DNA from: Ostrinia nubilalis | Lineage: Eukaryota; Arthropoda; Insecta; Lepidoptera; Crambidae | DNA length: 64,000 nt | Assembly (NCBI RefSeq): GCF_963855985.1 | Contig: NC_087096.1 | Coordinates: forward strand, 3,720,001 to 3,784,000 | Direction of reading: 5' to 3' | Shown: positions 1-11,290 of the stretch, piece by piece | Layout of the letters: each line of letters begins with the position of its first letter | How positions within the stretch are numbered: position 1 is the first letter of the stretch | Position numbers and translations under genes: made by a program | The notes under the pieces: model-generated | The model's database searches: none | The model's input: the letters and a program-made list of their open reading frames with translations, nothing else | Told to the model about the DNA's origin: nothing

Positions 1-20
1 AACACTAAAAAGTCAAAAAT

Positions 21-260
21 CATCAGGACCTTGGACATCATCTAGTATTAAAGTGCTCGAAAAGACAAATCCAACGAACCCAAACTCGATGAGTTTCCGC
101 CGTTTCTTTTAGGAGTTCCTATGGCTACCTCCTGACTCCATCATTAGGACCCTGGACATTATCTAGCACTTAAGGATCTCGAAAAGATATCCAATGAACC
201 CAAACTCGATGTGATTCTGCCGTTTCGTTTAGGACTTCTTCTGGCCACCTTCCAGTCCCA
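21..260. repeat. Tandem repeat, about 121-bp period, two diverged copies
   Basis: The block around AACCCAAACTCGATG recurs at about 76 and 197, with matching flanks (GGACCTTGGACATC, then GGACCCTGGACATT). The copies carry many substitutions and there is no open frame across them. It looks like a decayed dispersed repeat rather than a gene. Confidence 0.6.
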
Positions 261-539
261 TCAGACCAGCTGGTACCACAATATTGTATTGACATTTCTA
301 ATCTACATATAATTGCCAAGTTTCATGATGATACAAGACTTAGAAGTGCGTGTAATTCAGATTCTAAGATTCCATTACATAGTTAGTTACATACACGACG
401 ACCTAATAAGAGCGTGTTAAAAACGAAAAAATTGACAGTTACATTATTTAATTACGTGTAAAAAGAAATTTCTATCATCTTTCATATCATTAAAACGACA
501 TTTCACGACGAAAAAAATAAAATATAATAAAGTTGCAGT

Positions 540-800
540 TGCCAAGAATATTGCCGAGAAAGTTCCCGAGAATATTCTCGGGAACACTGAGAATATAGCC
601 TTTCACTGCAAATAGAGTGTATTGTTTAATATACACTTATCTGTTGACTTAATTTAATACTATTTTACTTAAGAAAGTTTGTTTACTTCCATTTTATAAA
701 CATGATTCTCAACCTTTCTCACTTAGGAGAACGCTCCCGGGAACGCTCCCGAGAATATTCTCAGCTGAGAGAGCGTTCTCGGGAACGGCACATCAATATC
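540..800. repeat. Cluster of GAGAATATTCTC palindromes
   Basis: GTTCCCGAGAATATTCTCGGGAAC-like palindromes occur at about 561-585 and again, degenerate, at 736-790. Each contains GAATATTC, an inverted GAA/TTC pair of the kind found in heat-shock elements. They could be regulatory, or the subterminal repeats of a small inverted-repeat element. The surrounding AT-rich DNA shows no gene. Confidence 0.4.
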
Positions 801-1379
801 CATGTGTGTGGTGTGTAAATATTTCCTTTCTTGAAATAAAACGGACTCATTTATGTGTGAACAAAATATTCGTATAAGGGTAACCACACATCAGAAAATT
901 AATAGATAACTAGAAAAAGTGTCCCTACACAACCTATACCACGATTAAAAAAATTCAAGATAAAGTAGTACTGTTAAACATTTCTATAGATAGAGGGTAA
1001 ATCCGCGAAACAGTAAAAAACTTATGTTCCGATCGATAAAAAAAAAACTGTTGTAGTTCTGGTAAATTAAACTTCTGAATAACGATTCATACAAGTTTCC
1101 ACATAAGGCGCCATGATCCATATTGATTAAATACTTCAAGTTATTTCGATAATCAAGAAAACACGCACTAAACGTCATTACCATCACAGTAAAAATACTG
1201 ACCTTTGCCGTTGTCTTTTAATTTTTTTTACTTTACCTATACACAGACCAGATTTTGATTATAAATTTAAAATGTACATATTTACCGTGACAAAATAACA
1301 AAATTATATTGAAATCGTATTAGCCAATAAAATGGAATCATGAATTGAAATATTGTCACGAGAAATCGTCATAGCCATC

Positions 1380-1582
1380 GCGGCAGCATCAAAGGTTCTT
1401 TAATGTGGCCGCGACGCGACTTATCCCCGCTTGTGTCCGCGCGTCCCACTCTTCAATTCGTTGCTCGTAACAGAACAGAATGCACGTAAAATTTACGCAG
1501 CTCCGAGACTTTTTAAACTCCGAAAACGAGAGACACTCGCAGTTTGTCATCGGCTCGCGTCATTCCCATTTTGTGCGATTTG
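1380..1582 (+). promoter_or_regulatory. Possible promoter and untranslated first exon
   Basis: A short CpG-rich, GC-richer island in AT-rich surroundings ends in TGCGATTTG followed by GTAAGTTT, a strong splice-donor context. This would fit a non-coding first exon of a gene reading rightwards, but no matching acceptor or coding exon can be found in the transposon-filled DNA to the right. The proposal rests only on base composition and the donor. Confidence 0.25.
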
Positions 1583-1708
1583 GTAAGTTTTATATATCGA
1601 TATTTTTCTAATAATTAGCACTTTGTAGCATGTGATTACAATAAAAAAATGGCGATATTGAGGTGTCCCAATAGTGGTGACAATTATTTTTATATAATTT
1701 TAAAATCG

Positions 1709-1795
1709 TTTTCGTCATTACCATTAACATCATTACCATATCATTTAGGCTTATGGTGATGACACTTTGTATATGGTAATGATGACTATGAATGG
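1709..1795. repeat. TCATTACCAT minisatellite, left block
   Basis: Several copies of TCATTACCAT occur in both orientations just outside the left end of the 1801-4801 element. The same motif, in the same orientation and with the same leading TTTCGTCAT, reappears at 5188-5265. The foldback element may have inserted into a pre-existing minisatellite. Confidence 0.5.
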
Positions 1796-1994
1796 TTTCC
1801 TAAAAGAACAATGGGACAAAACGTCCCCAGAACTGTAGCACTTTAATACCTACCTTATAATATGATAGTACATGATAATACTATAATTTTATTATAATAT
1901 GACAGCTCAAGTGTGACATGCATGTCTCAGAAAAAAGTTATATCTAAAATAAGAATCCATAAGCAACCCTGAAAAAATACATACAAAATCACTT

Positions 1995-3294
1995 TTGACC
2001 GACTTCAATGGGTATCACGACAGCTTGACCCCGGGACAATTCGACTCCTGTGACAACTCGACCCCTGCGACAACTCAAACCCTGCGACAACTTGATTTTT
2101 TTCAACACTCAACACTTTTGACTTACTTCAAATGGTTTCACGACTGCTGGACCATACGACAGCTGAACCCTTCGACCACTCGAACCCTCCGACAACTTGA
2201 CCCCTGCGACAACTCGATTAAATTACTTTTGACCTACTTCAAACGGTATCACGACTGCTTGAGCGTTAAGAAAACTCGACCTGGACACCTCGATCCTTGC
2301 GACAAGTCGATCTCTATTACAACTCGACCCCTGTGACAAGTCGAACACTGCGACACGTCAACCCCTGCGACTACTCTGAGCATTTATTCTAGATTCTGTT
2401 CAGGCATTGATTGATGGAGCTAAATGGTTTACAATAAGTATCATAGTTGTCATCGGGTTGTCATAGGGAACCTACGACAGTTCGACAACTGGACCCCTGT
2501 GACAACTCGACCCCTGCGATAACAAGATTAAATTAATTTTAACCTACTTTAAACGAAGCTCGACCCTACAAAAACTTGACCCGGACAACTCGACCCCTAC
2601 GACAAGTCCAAAATATTCAACTATGATACTTATTGTAAACCATTTAGCTCCATCAATCAATGCCTGAACTGTATCTACAATGAATGCTCAGAGTAGTCGC
2701 AGGGGTTGACGTGTCACAGTGTTCGACTTGTCACAGGGTCACAAGTACAAGTTGTCGGAGGGTTCGAGTGGTCGTAGGGTTAAGCAGTCGTAGGGTCCAG
2801 CCACTAGCGGCGTAAGGGGGGGGCGGTTCGCCCCGGGTGCCACTCATCAGGGGGTGACAAAAGTCACGCAGATTAGTACTCACTGGCGCTAGTATAACAA
2901 GGATATGCCATGCTTGGGGGGGGGGGGGGGGGGTGTTGCGATTAGTATCATATAGCTCATTCGAACTAACACCTTTCATTCAATCGGTAACCCAAAAGAG
3001 GGGGTGCACCAGACCATTTTGGGGTGTCTTACCTCCCCACTATATGTATACCCAACTTACTTACATTAAGGACTTATGACGGGGGATGCTGTGCTGTGCT
3101 ATGCCCCGGGTGCCAACCCATGCTACGCCGCCACTGTCCAGCAGTCGTGAAACCATTATTTTGAAGTAAGTTAAAAGTGTTGAGTGTTGAAAAAAATCAA
3201 GTTGTCGCAGGGTTTGAGTTGTAGCAGGGGTCGAGTTGTCACAGGGGTCGAATTGTCCCGGGGTCAAGCTGTCGTGCCCTTTGAAGTTGGTCAA
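1995..3294. repeat. Inverted array of GACAACTCGACCCCTGC units
   Basis: A roughly 15-17-bp unit reading like CGACAACTCGACCCCTG repeats many times in plus orientation at about 2030-2360 and 2480-2600, and in the opposite orientation at 2690-2790 and 3180-3280. A separate inverted pair at 2395-2450 and 2612-2670 lies near the centre. Frames that stay open here merely follow the repeat and are not genes. A run of 18 G residues lies at 2916-2933. Confidence 0.65.
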
Positions 3295-3566
3295 AAGTGA
3301 TTTTGTATGTATTTTTTCAGGGTTGCTTATGAATTTTTATTTTTGATATAACTTTTCTGAGACATGTCACACTTGAGCTGTCATATAATAAAATTATGGT
3401 ATTCAATTCAATTTATTCATTTAAAGATAACAATGATCCACATGGTTAGTAAATGGGTGCCTTATACAACTATGTTAGTAATTTACTTAAGTTAAATTAT
3501 ATTGTAACTGTATGTTTCCCAAAAATAAATAAATAAATAAATAAATAAATTATAACATACCACTAA

Positions 3567-4743
3567 TTATCCAACCCGTTCGGTAAGAAGTAGCCGAAGG
3601 AAATGTCGGATAATAGGAGAGTCGTACCTCTCCGCCACGGTCTTCAGGATACTGTTGGGGCTCGCCCGTATCCTACTGAGCAACGAGGCAGTCTTCTTGC
3701 ATAGGACAGCAAAGAAGCCGTCAGTATGCGACTGAGCAAACATTTCCGAAGCACTGCAGAAGCGAGGCAAGCCCAACAGCACCCTGAAACCGTTGTTATA
3801 TTGGACCCGAAGGACGCCAAGCGATTTCTGCGAGTACGTGGTCCATAGGTTTCCCGTGTATAGACTCTGACAGTATGCTTTAAACAGAGTGATCTTGACA
3901 TGGTCATTACATCGGGCAAACCTGCGAGCCAACATATTACACCTTACTGCCAGCGCCCTTCGTTCCCTCTCGATATCAACATGATCTTTAAGGTCATCAG
4001 TAACGTAGTGTCCGAGATATTTAAATTTAGTGACTCTGTTTAACTTTACCCCATTCAGCAAGAGGTCGGGTACCACGTTTGGACATTTACTGGCGGCCTT
4101 AAATACCATGTATTCGCTCTTCTTCACATTATACAAATAAGCCATGGCATTTAGCATACGCTTCACACACACCCACCATCTTTCTGAGAGCCCCCATTGT
4201 TGGCGCCAGCAGTACCATATCATCAGCGTAGCTTATGTTGTTGATACAAACACCATCTACCCAGCATCCGATACGCATACTGCTAAGGGCAACAATGAGG
4301 TCATTTACGTATAGGTTGAAAAGCCTGGGAGACGTCAGCCCACCCTGTCTCACCCCGCACTGCAACCCATACTCCTCAGAAAAAACGTTAGCCCATCTTA
4401 CGCTGTTAATCTGGTTAGCATACTAATAATGGAATATTTGTGATACTTCTGACGGGACGCCCTGCCTCCTCATCTTATCCCAAAGGATGTCATAAGACAC
4501 AAGATCGAACGCCTTGGAGAGGTCGAGGAAGCATGCGTAAATGGAAGTCCCCTGATCCGTGTAGTACCTGACAGTGTGCTTAAGACTAAGGATGGCGCTC
4601 TCGGTCGACAGTCCAGGCTTAAACCCGAATTGAGCATTATGTGATTTTAAATATTTATCTAGTAGAGAGTCAAGCACACTGTCAAGGACCTTTGCCGTGA
4701 TTGTAGCTAGAGAGATCGGTCGGGTATTAGCATGGTCTATCAT
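3567..4743 (-). pseudogene. Non-LTR retrotransposon reverse transcriptase, decayed
   Basis: Three overlapping minus-strand frames together give reverse-transcriptase signatures: a palm segment with the usual GFKPGLSTESAI-type and FLDLSKAFD motifs (4423-4743), then GVRQGGLTSP and the catalytic YADD box (4129-4365), then a thumb and C-terminal part with KFKYLGHYVTDD (3567-4223). The breaks between frames are frameshifts, and the 5' end with the endonuclease is missing. The layout resembles the CR1/Jockey side of the LINE tree. An AAAT microsatellite (about 3522-3551) lies downstream. It sits inside the right arm of the foldback at 1801-4801, so it inserted after that element. Confidence 0.85.
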
Positions 4744-5187
4744 ACAAGGTAGGTATTAAAGTGCTACAGTTCTGGGGACGTTTTGTCCCATTGTTCTTTA
4801 AGCTTTGTTTTTAAATGAGAAGGTTTTTTATTAGTTTACGAAAAGACGTTTTTTTATTCATTTCTTGTATGTTGACTATTGTGTAAGTCTAAGTAAGAGT
4901 ACCTAGGCATATTTTTCAATCAAAATCCTCATTGGTGTAAATATATATTTTTTCTGATTCTGAATAATATTAGGAACGTAAAAAAAATTTAACTAATGTC
5001 CGTATTGTTCCAAATTCAATAAATTCATTAAAATATTGAATACATTTATTTTTATTTCCAACCCATTCTTTAATAGGTACGTGCTTAGCTAGGAAAATAA
5101 CATAGATAAAATTGGTGTTTAGCTAAACAATTATATTTAAATTTTAGTTTTTAAGTAATTTTAATTTAATGTATTACTATAAAATAT

Positions 5188-5265
5188 ATTTCGTCATCAC
5201 CATTAACATAAGATCATTACCATTTTAATAAAATCATTACCATTAGGAAAACGTCATTACCATTT
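5188..5265. repeat. TCATTACCAT minisatellite, right block
   Basis: At least four copies of TCATYACCAT in direct orientation are spaced by AT-rich bases. It is the counterpart of the block at 1709-1795. Confidence 0.5.
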
Positions 5266-5469
5266 TGTGAAAAAATATTTGGACGCTTGTTACTTCTAAA
5301 ATCACGATTGAATCTAAGGGCCTCACACTGATCTAAAAAGCTTATTGCTTAACCTTTCAGTTTAAGCTAGTTTGCACGCATCCCTGTTAAGTTTTTCAAA
5401 AAACGTAAAATAAATCCCGCGGAATAAAATCGGCGGATCTACCCTAGAGCATAATAAAAAAAGTATACT

Positions 5470-5671
5470 GTACCTCTAGTACGAAAAACTTTCGAGTTCG
5501 TTTCGTTGCGTATTCAAAGTGTCATCGAAAAATTTTGTATGAAAAATTAAACAGCGCCCCCTATATTATAGCCGCCCTAGGGGGCGCTGTTTAATTTTTC
5601 ATACAAAATTTTTCGATGACACTTTGAATACGCAACGAAACGAACTCGAAAGTTTTTCGTACTAGAGGTAC
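5470..5671. repeat. Perfect 93-bp inverted repeat (hairpin)
   Basis: Positions 5470-5562 and 5579-5671 are exact reverse complements by eye over all 93 bases, separated by a 16-bp loop. The arms begin GTACCTCTAGTACG. No frame is present. It is a young MITE or a source of a fold-back RNA. Confidence 0.9.
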
Positions 5672-5711
5672 TGATAACAAAATCACCATGTATACAGTGC
5701 GATTTTTACTC

Positions 5712-6388
5712 AATCGTCGAATTCAACTCGGCTGGGCAGCGACCGCCGGGAAGCTTCGCGATATTCTCACGTCCGAAATACCGCAGTGTCTTAAGAACTG
5801 TGCCACAGCGTACTGAAGGAGATAGCCGAAAGTGGGGATTGTCCACTGATCGGCCACATGCTCAGCAGGACGAGGTCGGTTTTAGAAATAAGATACTAAC
5901 ATTAGCCTAAGTTTTTACTAACATTTATGGATCACTGTTATCTATATATTTATTATTATGAATTAAATACTTTTTATTTTATTTTATTTATTTAAGACTG
6001 ACCAGTGTGTGTTGCCAGTGATGGTATACGGATCTGAGACGTGGTCGCTTACTATAGGCCTCATGAAGGCTCAAGGTCACCCAAAGGGCCATGGAGCGAG
6101 CTATGCTCGGAGTTTCCCTACGTGATCGAATCAGGAATGAGGAGTTTCGTAGGAGAACCAAAGTGACTGACATAGCCCGCAGCATCGCTAAAATCAAGTG
6201 GCAGCTTGGGCTAGGCACAAAGCTCGTTCTTGAGTGGCGACGACGAGCCGGAAGACGTGGCGTGGACCGACGATTTGGTGAAGGTCGCGGGAGGTACCTG
6301 GATGCGAGCGGCACAGGACCGGCCATTGTGGAAATCTTTGGGGGAGGCCTTTGACCAGCAGTGGACCTCTTTTGGCTGAAACGAACGA
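5712..6388 (+). pseudogene. RTE-type LINE, 3' fragment with insertion
   Basis: This is the C-terminal coding part and tail of the RTE family that is also present at 21025-21975. It starts with codons for RRIQLG, and is interrupted at about 5800-5995 by unrelated repeat DNA that also occurs at about 18938-19010. It resumes through MERAMLGVSLRDR and IAKIKW to the end, with a frameshift near 6220. The end is GGCTGAAACGAACGAACG, the tetranucleotide tail of this family. It is 5' truncated and dead. Confidence 0.85.
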
Positions 6389-6602
6389 ACGATTCACTGC
6401 TATTGATTAATGAATCGCGGCATTAATCGATTTTGTTGTATCACAGCTCTAAATCTATTCCGTATCACACAATGCGTAGGTAGGTACTTTAAATAAAATT
6501 ATTTTTACGTCGTACCTATTTAATTAAAATAAAATCAATAGACTCGGATTTATCTCAAAATACCTCTCAGGCAATAGTACAGAATACCTACTTATACATT
6601 AT

Positions 6603-7294
6603 AGTCCGATTTTTAATTCGACGGAATTCTGACAGCTGTCATTTTTTGACAATTCAGATGTAATAAGCCTTTTTTGCTTTGAATTATTAATAAATAATAT
6701 GAAATGGACGTCATTTGGCTGAAACGAACGAACGAACGAATATGAAATGAAATTTCATCAAGTACAACTTACAAGAATGAACTATTGTTTGTTTTGTGAA
6801 TTTAATGTACCCTAATTATTATGTACATTTTAAAGATTAAATAGAAAAAAACGTGTTTTTAACACGGTAAAACAACATATTATCATATACGAAAATATGT
6901 ATTGATCATCAATCATCATTATCGTCATCATAATCAACTTGGATTATAAAATTGGCATCTTGTTAAATTGATTATTTTATGAAGCTAAGAGTTTATTAAC
7001 AAAAGGATTTTCATAAAAAAGGTTTGTAACCCATGGATTATTGGCCAGGGAGTCCAGTAATAGAAAAATAATTTCCCAATTTTTTTTGTAACTTCAAAAG
7101 TATGATAATAAAAATTCAAATAACCATTTTGAAATGATCGGTACATTTTTAAGCCTTAGTTTTTCAAGTGAAACCTTAAATTCAAGAAAGGATTATTTTT
7201 TAATTTATGAAAATGCTCTCCATTCTTAGTGGGAATGTTTCAATGTTGACAACACTTTTGAAATGTCAAAATTCCGTCGAATTAAAAATCAGAG
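6603..7294. mobile_element. MITE, left copy of an inverted pair
   Basis: It begins AGTCCGATTTTTAATTCGAC and ends with the complement of ATTTTTAATTCGACGGAATT, so this arm has its own terminal inverted repeats. Its inner sequence is the reverse complement of 7829-8477, giving a palindrome of about 1.9 kb. An RTE tail remnant (TGGCTGAAACGAACG) lies inside at about 6716-6740. Confidence 0.7.
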
Positions 7295-7460
7295 CCCCGA
7301 TTACGGTAATTTTTAACGTCAACAATCCAGACACGCTTCTCGATTCTGCGATACGATTGGTCGTTCAACAGCGTACGTCAGCTGTTTTGACCAATCGTAT
7401 CGCAGAATCAGAAACGCGTCTGGATTGTAGACGTTATAAAAGTTACCGTAATCGGGGCTC
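7292..7460. mobile_element. 169-bp hairpin MITE
   Basis: The ends GAGCCCCGATTACGGTAA and TTACCGTAATCGGGGCTC are exact inverted copies, and the inner arms (ACGATTGGTC and GACCAATCGT) continue the pairing. It adjoins the inner end of the MITE at 6603-7294. A frame at 7207-7554 that runs through it is not coding. Confidence 0.8.
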
Positions 7461-7618
7461 AGAGTTTAGTTTTGAGTTTCCTAAAAAAATCGACAATGTG
7501 GTTAACATACACAAAATCATTACGGAGAATTTAAGAAGCAAGATATTTCTTTAAATACTTTATACAGCAAAAATATTTGAATACAATTTTAAACTGCAAA
7601 TTTTGTACATAAAATGGT

Positions 7619-9197
7619 GTAGGGTCATGGAGGCAACAGTGACTCGGTCGGCTACAGTGGCTCAGTCATGTTTCGACCTGAAGGCATAGGAATATATATT
7701 TGTCTCTTTTACCGATTCAAAGGTCTTGGTACCCGAACACGTTTAAACCAGTTTGCTCGCCGGTCAAGTGCCGTGCGGAAGGGTGAGGGAATGTTTTTTG
7801 TTTTCGCGCCCACTAAATTACATTCTACACTCTGATTTTTAATTCGACGGAATTTTGACATTTCAGAAGTGTTGCCAACATTGAAACATTCCCATTATGA
7901 ATGGAGAGCATTTTCACAAATTAAAAAATAATCCTTTCTTGAATTTAAGGTTTCACTTGAAAAACTAAGGTTTAAAAATGTACTGATAATTTCAAAATGG
8001 TTATTTGAATTTTTATTATCATATTTTTAAAGTTACAAAAAAAATTGGGAAATTATTTTTCTATTACTGGACTCCCTGGCCAATAATCCATGGGATACAA
8101 ACCTTTTTTATGAAAATCCTTTTATTAATAAAATCTTAGCTTCATAAAATAACCAATTTAACAAGATGCCAATTTTATAATCCAAGTTGATTATGATGAC
8201 GATAATTATGATTGGTGATCAATACATATTTTCGTTTATGATAATATGTTGTTTTACTGTGTTAAAAACACGTTTTTTTCTATTTAATCTCTAAAATGTA
8301 CATAATAATTAGTGTACATTGAATTCACGAAACAAACAATAGTTCATTCTTGTAAGTTGTACTTGATGAAATTTCAATTCATATTATTTATTAATAATTC
8401 AATGCAAAAAGGCTTATTACATCTGAATTGTCAAAAAATGACAGCTGTCAGAATTCCGTCGAATTAAAAATCGGACTTTAAGGTGAGTTTCGATTGTTTT
8501 CATATCTTTGTTTGTTGCTATAGGTAATAGCCGTTATATTTATCAGATAGTAGGTCTTGTATCAATTGTCTTTAATCCGAATTTTGACTTCTTTGTTTTA
8601 CATCTTGGTTTTTTTTATCAAATATTTACAAAATGGCGTAGAAGTACACAGTGACTCAATTATAATACTTTTGTAGTTTATAGGAATTCAATATTTTTCT
8701 AACTTTAAATCGAATTTTGGTTTTTTATTTACAGAATGCCACGGAAAAAAACCGACAGAAAAATAGGGAAGAAATAAATAACGAAGAGATTGAGATGACT
8801 TAAGATCTTATAGGTAGCAATAAAAGTACTAAGAGTCGTGTTGAATTGTTGATTATAATAAGAATAGCTTGTGCAGTTTTGTTATTATTTCTAATAAAAA
8901 ACTACGCGGAATGGGCATTTTCTTTTCATATAAATACTGCCGTACCACGTTAATACTGTGTACCACGGTAGTGAGTCAGTGTGTACACCTAGTAGTCCAC
9001 AGTGGCTCAATTATCATTTTTTTGTTTTAGGTTCCTACTTTGACATAAGTAGTAAATAATGTAGAATCATGAGTGCTCAGTTATAGTTCAATAGTGTATC
9101 TAAAATGTGAGCAAATTTTAGGCCAATATTAAAGCGATATCTATTTTTATTAAGCTTCGAAAAAAAAGTGAGTCACTGTTGCCTCCCTGACCCTAAA
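7619..9197. mobile_element. Element bounded by AGGGTCA..GGAGGCAACAGTGACTC ends
   Basis: AGGGTCATGGAGGCAACAG at 7619 is matched in inverse at 9171-9197 (GAGTCACTGTTGCCTCC). The motif CAGTGRCTCA also recurs internally at about 7655, 8650 and 9003. The first 75 bp occur again in reverse inside the hAT-type element at 51536-51612. The MITE at 7829-8477 appears inserted in it. No coding capacity is seen. Confidence 0.5.
7829..8477. mobile_element. MITE, right copy of an inverted pair
   Basis: This is the reverse complement of most of 6603-7294, with the same CTGATTTTTAATTCGACGG and AAAAATCGGACT ends. Only scattered substitutions separate the two copies. Confidence 0.7.
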
Positions 9198-9232
9198 CTA
9201 TTTTTATCAAACAATGAGTTGGGCGAGATATA

Positions 9233-9860
9233 GGTGTACCCTTAGATTAATAAAACCTAGATGGATAGTCTTCATACAAACGCTTCGTCAAGAGTGAGGC
9301 AAAAATCTTATGTCATTAGTGTCAATTTTGTTGGGGAGTGTAGACAGTGAAGGCGATTTTCCCGAAAGGAGGGAAATTTTTAATACGTTTTTAATTATTT
9401 TATAATTAACAAAAACAAAACGCATCATGTACTTACTTATTTATTGAATTCAAAGTACCTACCTAATAACAATAAGATAAATCGACTTAAAGTCTCGATT
9501 TCATAAAAAAAGGAAGTGTATTTGTTCGGCGAACAATTGGAAAATAAATTTTCTTGTTACTGGTATCATTCCCGTATTTAAATTTTGAAAGCCAAATCCA
9601 AGCAAAATACGCTTCGAATTGTAGTACTTACTTATGAAATGTAACACTGGTCACTTTCTTTCGTTTTTCTGATGTATTTTAGACACCCTTTCACAGCACA
9701 AACCGTTTTAATTAATTAAAATTCGTCGGACGTGTTTACCAATTTTTCACTTTGACAGTTCATGTGACGTTTACGGGTAAGCCGTGCCGGCTCCCTAAAA
9801 ACTGCCTCACCTTTCGTGCACTGACTATCTATCTAGGTTTTATTAATCTAAGGGTGTACC
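9233..9860. mobile_element. MITE with about 35-bp terminal inverted repeats
   Basis: CCCTTAGATTAATAAAACCT at the left is matched by its complement AGGTTTTATTAATCTAAGGG at the right. The 560 bp between them is AT-rich and non-coding. Confidence 0.75.
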
Positions 9861-10828
9861 AGAATATCATGGCAAATAGGGAAAATAAACTTTGTTGAGA
9901 GCAATACTGGGGAAATTGGATTAAACGATCTTGATACTGTTTAATTTTTTACTTTTATATGACTTTAATATTAATGAACATGAAGTACGAATATACATTT
10001 TAGGTATGTGTATGAAGAATGTTGTTATACATCGGGTTTTTAATATAAGAAAAGGTCTTGAAAAATAAGTAAATCGTATATTACTGTATGTAATTAATTT
10101 TATTATGTATCATACTTATCTTATGACTTCATTCAGAACTAGAAAACGATTCTAAAAACTCCTCTTGTATTTCTTGTTCTTCAATAGATGATCAAGATAA
10201 AGAGGTATTGTAAATAAATTGCTCTTCCAGCAATTCAATGGAGAAGTTTCCTGATGTTAAAAATATTATTAGTTTTAGTTATATTTTCAAGGTTTATTAA
10301 ACGAAAAAAAATTGAAACTTCTCCATTATTCAATCTTGCTCGATGAAATCTTTTTCAATTTTCTTTACATGGTCATAACATTTTCACCATTCCTCTGCAC
10401 CAATTTGTGAGATACACCTGAAAATCCCGATAAAGCAGCTATTAAGTAAGAATAATATAAAAAAACACAACCCTCTTTCTGACGCAGTTGGGTAGTAAAC
10501 TAAATGTATCAAAACATTTCAGTCCAACTTACTGTCAACTCGACGACGTGCTTTAAAATCAACGATTGACTTTGAATTATGCCTTATTTTACAATTCACA
10601 TTGAAAACAATAATGACTTGCTTGAGCTTTTTCTACTTTTTCACAAAAATAACAAATATTCAAGAAGAGATTACAAAATGTCTGCAGCGGCTGACAGATT
10701 TCATAATTTTCTTTGACAGATGACAATAAACCCATAGACAAATGCCATATGAAAAACACACTTTTCCAATATTTTTGTTTGCCATGAGATTCTGGTAGAC
10801 CTATATTTATCATGGAATTGATTTGTAG
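9861..10828. other. AT-rich intergenic stretch
   Basis: There is no gene that I can support here. It contains a 91-bp inverted repeat at 10237-10327 (AATGGAGAAGTTTC and GAAACTTCTCCATT at the ends) and the decayed coding-like tract described separately at 10330-10813. Confidence 0.5.
10330..10813 (-). pseudogene. Decayed coding-like tract, unknown
   Basis: The minus frame at 10589-10813 reads like real protein, with two Cys pairs (CYFCEK.. and CFQCEL). A second minus-strand stretch at about 10333-10420 gives an EEW..CYDHVKKIEKDF-like string broken by a stop. I do not recognise the family. It resembles degraded transposon-borne or captured coding sequence. Stops and the lack of clear splice sites argue against a working gene. 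Confidence 0.25.
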
Positions 10829-11290
10829 GTCTATTCCACTTTGATCACCTGGCTTTGATGACCCAGGTGATCAAAGTCCACTTCCAGCGACAATTTAGAG
10901 TCCTTTGATCACCCACGTATACTATGCCCTGGGTGATCAAAGTGAACTCCAGTTAAATTATAATTTTAGTGTCCTTTGATCACCTACATACAAATCACAC
11001 CTCCTCTGAATAGTCACATGTCCAATTGTTATACTTACATATTTTGTTTTATAACATTTTTGATATTTTCTAAAAACCGCAACAAACAAATTGGACATGT
11101 ATGTGACTATTCAGAGTTATAATTTATTTATAGGTGATCAAAGGACACTAAAATAGTAATTTAACTGGAGTCCACTTTGATCACCCAGAGCATAGTATCC
11201 GTGGGTGATCAAAGGACACTAAATTGTCGCTGAAAGTGGACTTTGATCACCTGGGTCATCAAAGCCAGGTGATCAAAGTGGAATAGACCG
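10829..11290. mobile_element. Foldback element carrying ten TTTGATCACC motifs
   Basis: The ends GTCTATTCCACTTTGATCAC and GTGATCAAAGTGGAATAGAC are inverse copies, and pairing continues to a central AT-rich loop (about 11020-11080) next to the paired GACATGT/ACATGTC blocks. TTTGATCACC or its complement occurs ten times in about 460 bp, symmetrically placed. There is no frame of note. Confidence 0.85.

Larger units (their letters stand above)
1801..4801. mobile_element. Foldback element with 55-bp terminal inverted repeats
   Basis: The ends 1801-1855 and 4747-4801 are near-perfect inverted copies (AACAATGGGACAAAACGTCC at the left, its complement at the right). A second, longer inverted repeat lies inside: 1883-2152 pairs with 3136-3400. 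A LINE fragment in minus orientation interrupts the right arm between about 3401 and 4742, because the arm sequence resumes after it. No transposase frame is visible, so this is a non-autonomous foldback. Confidence 0.7.

Noticed and set aside
1995..2336. 113-codon frame rich in repeats
   Set aside because: It is the translation of the GACAACTCGACCC minisatellite, mirrored at 3061-3294 in the inverted arm.
7207..7554. 115-codon plus frame
   Set aside because: It crosses the terminal repeat of one MITE and a complete hairpin MITE; no family motif or splice support.
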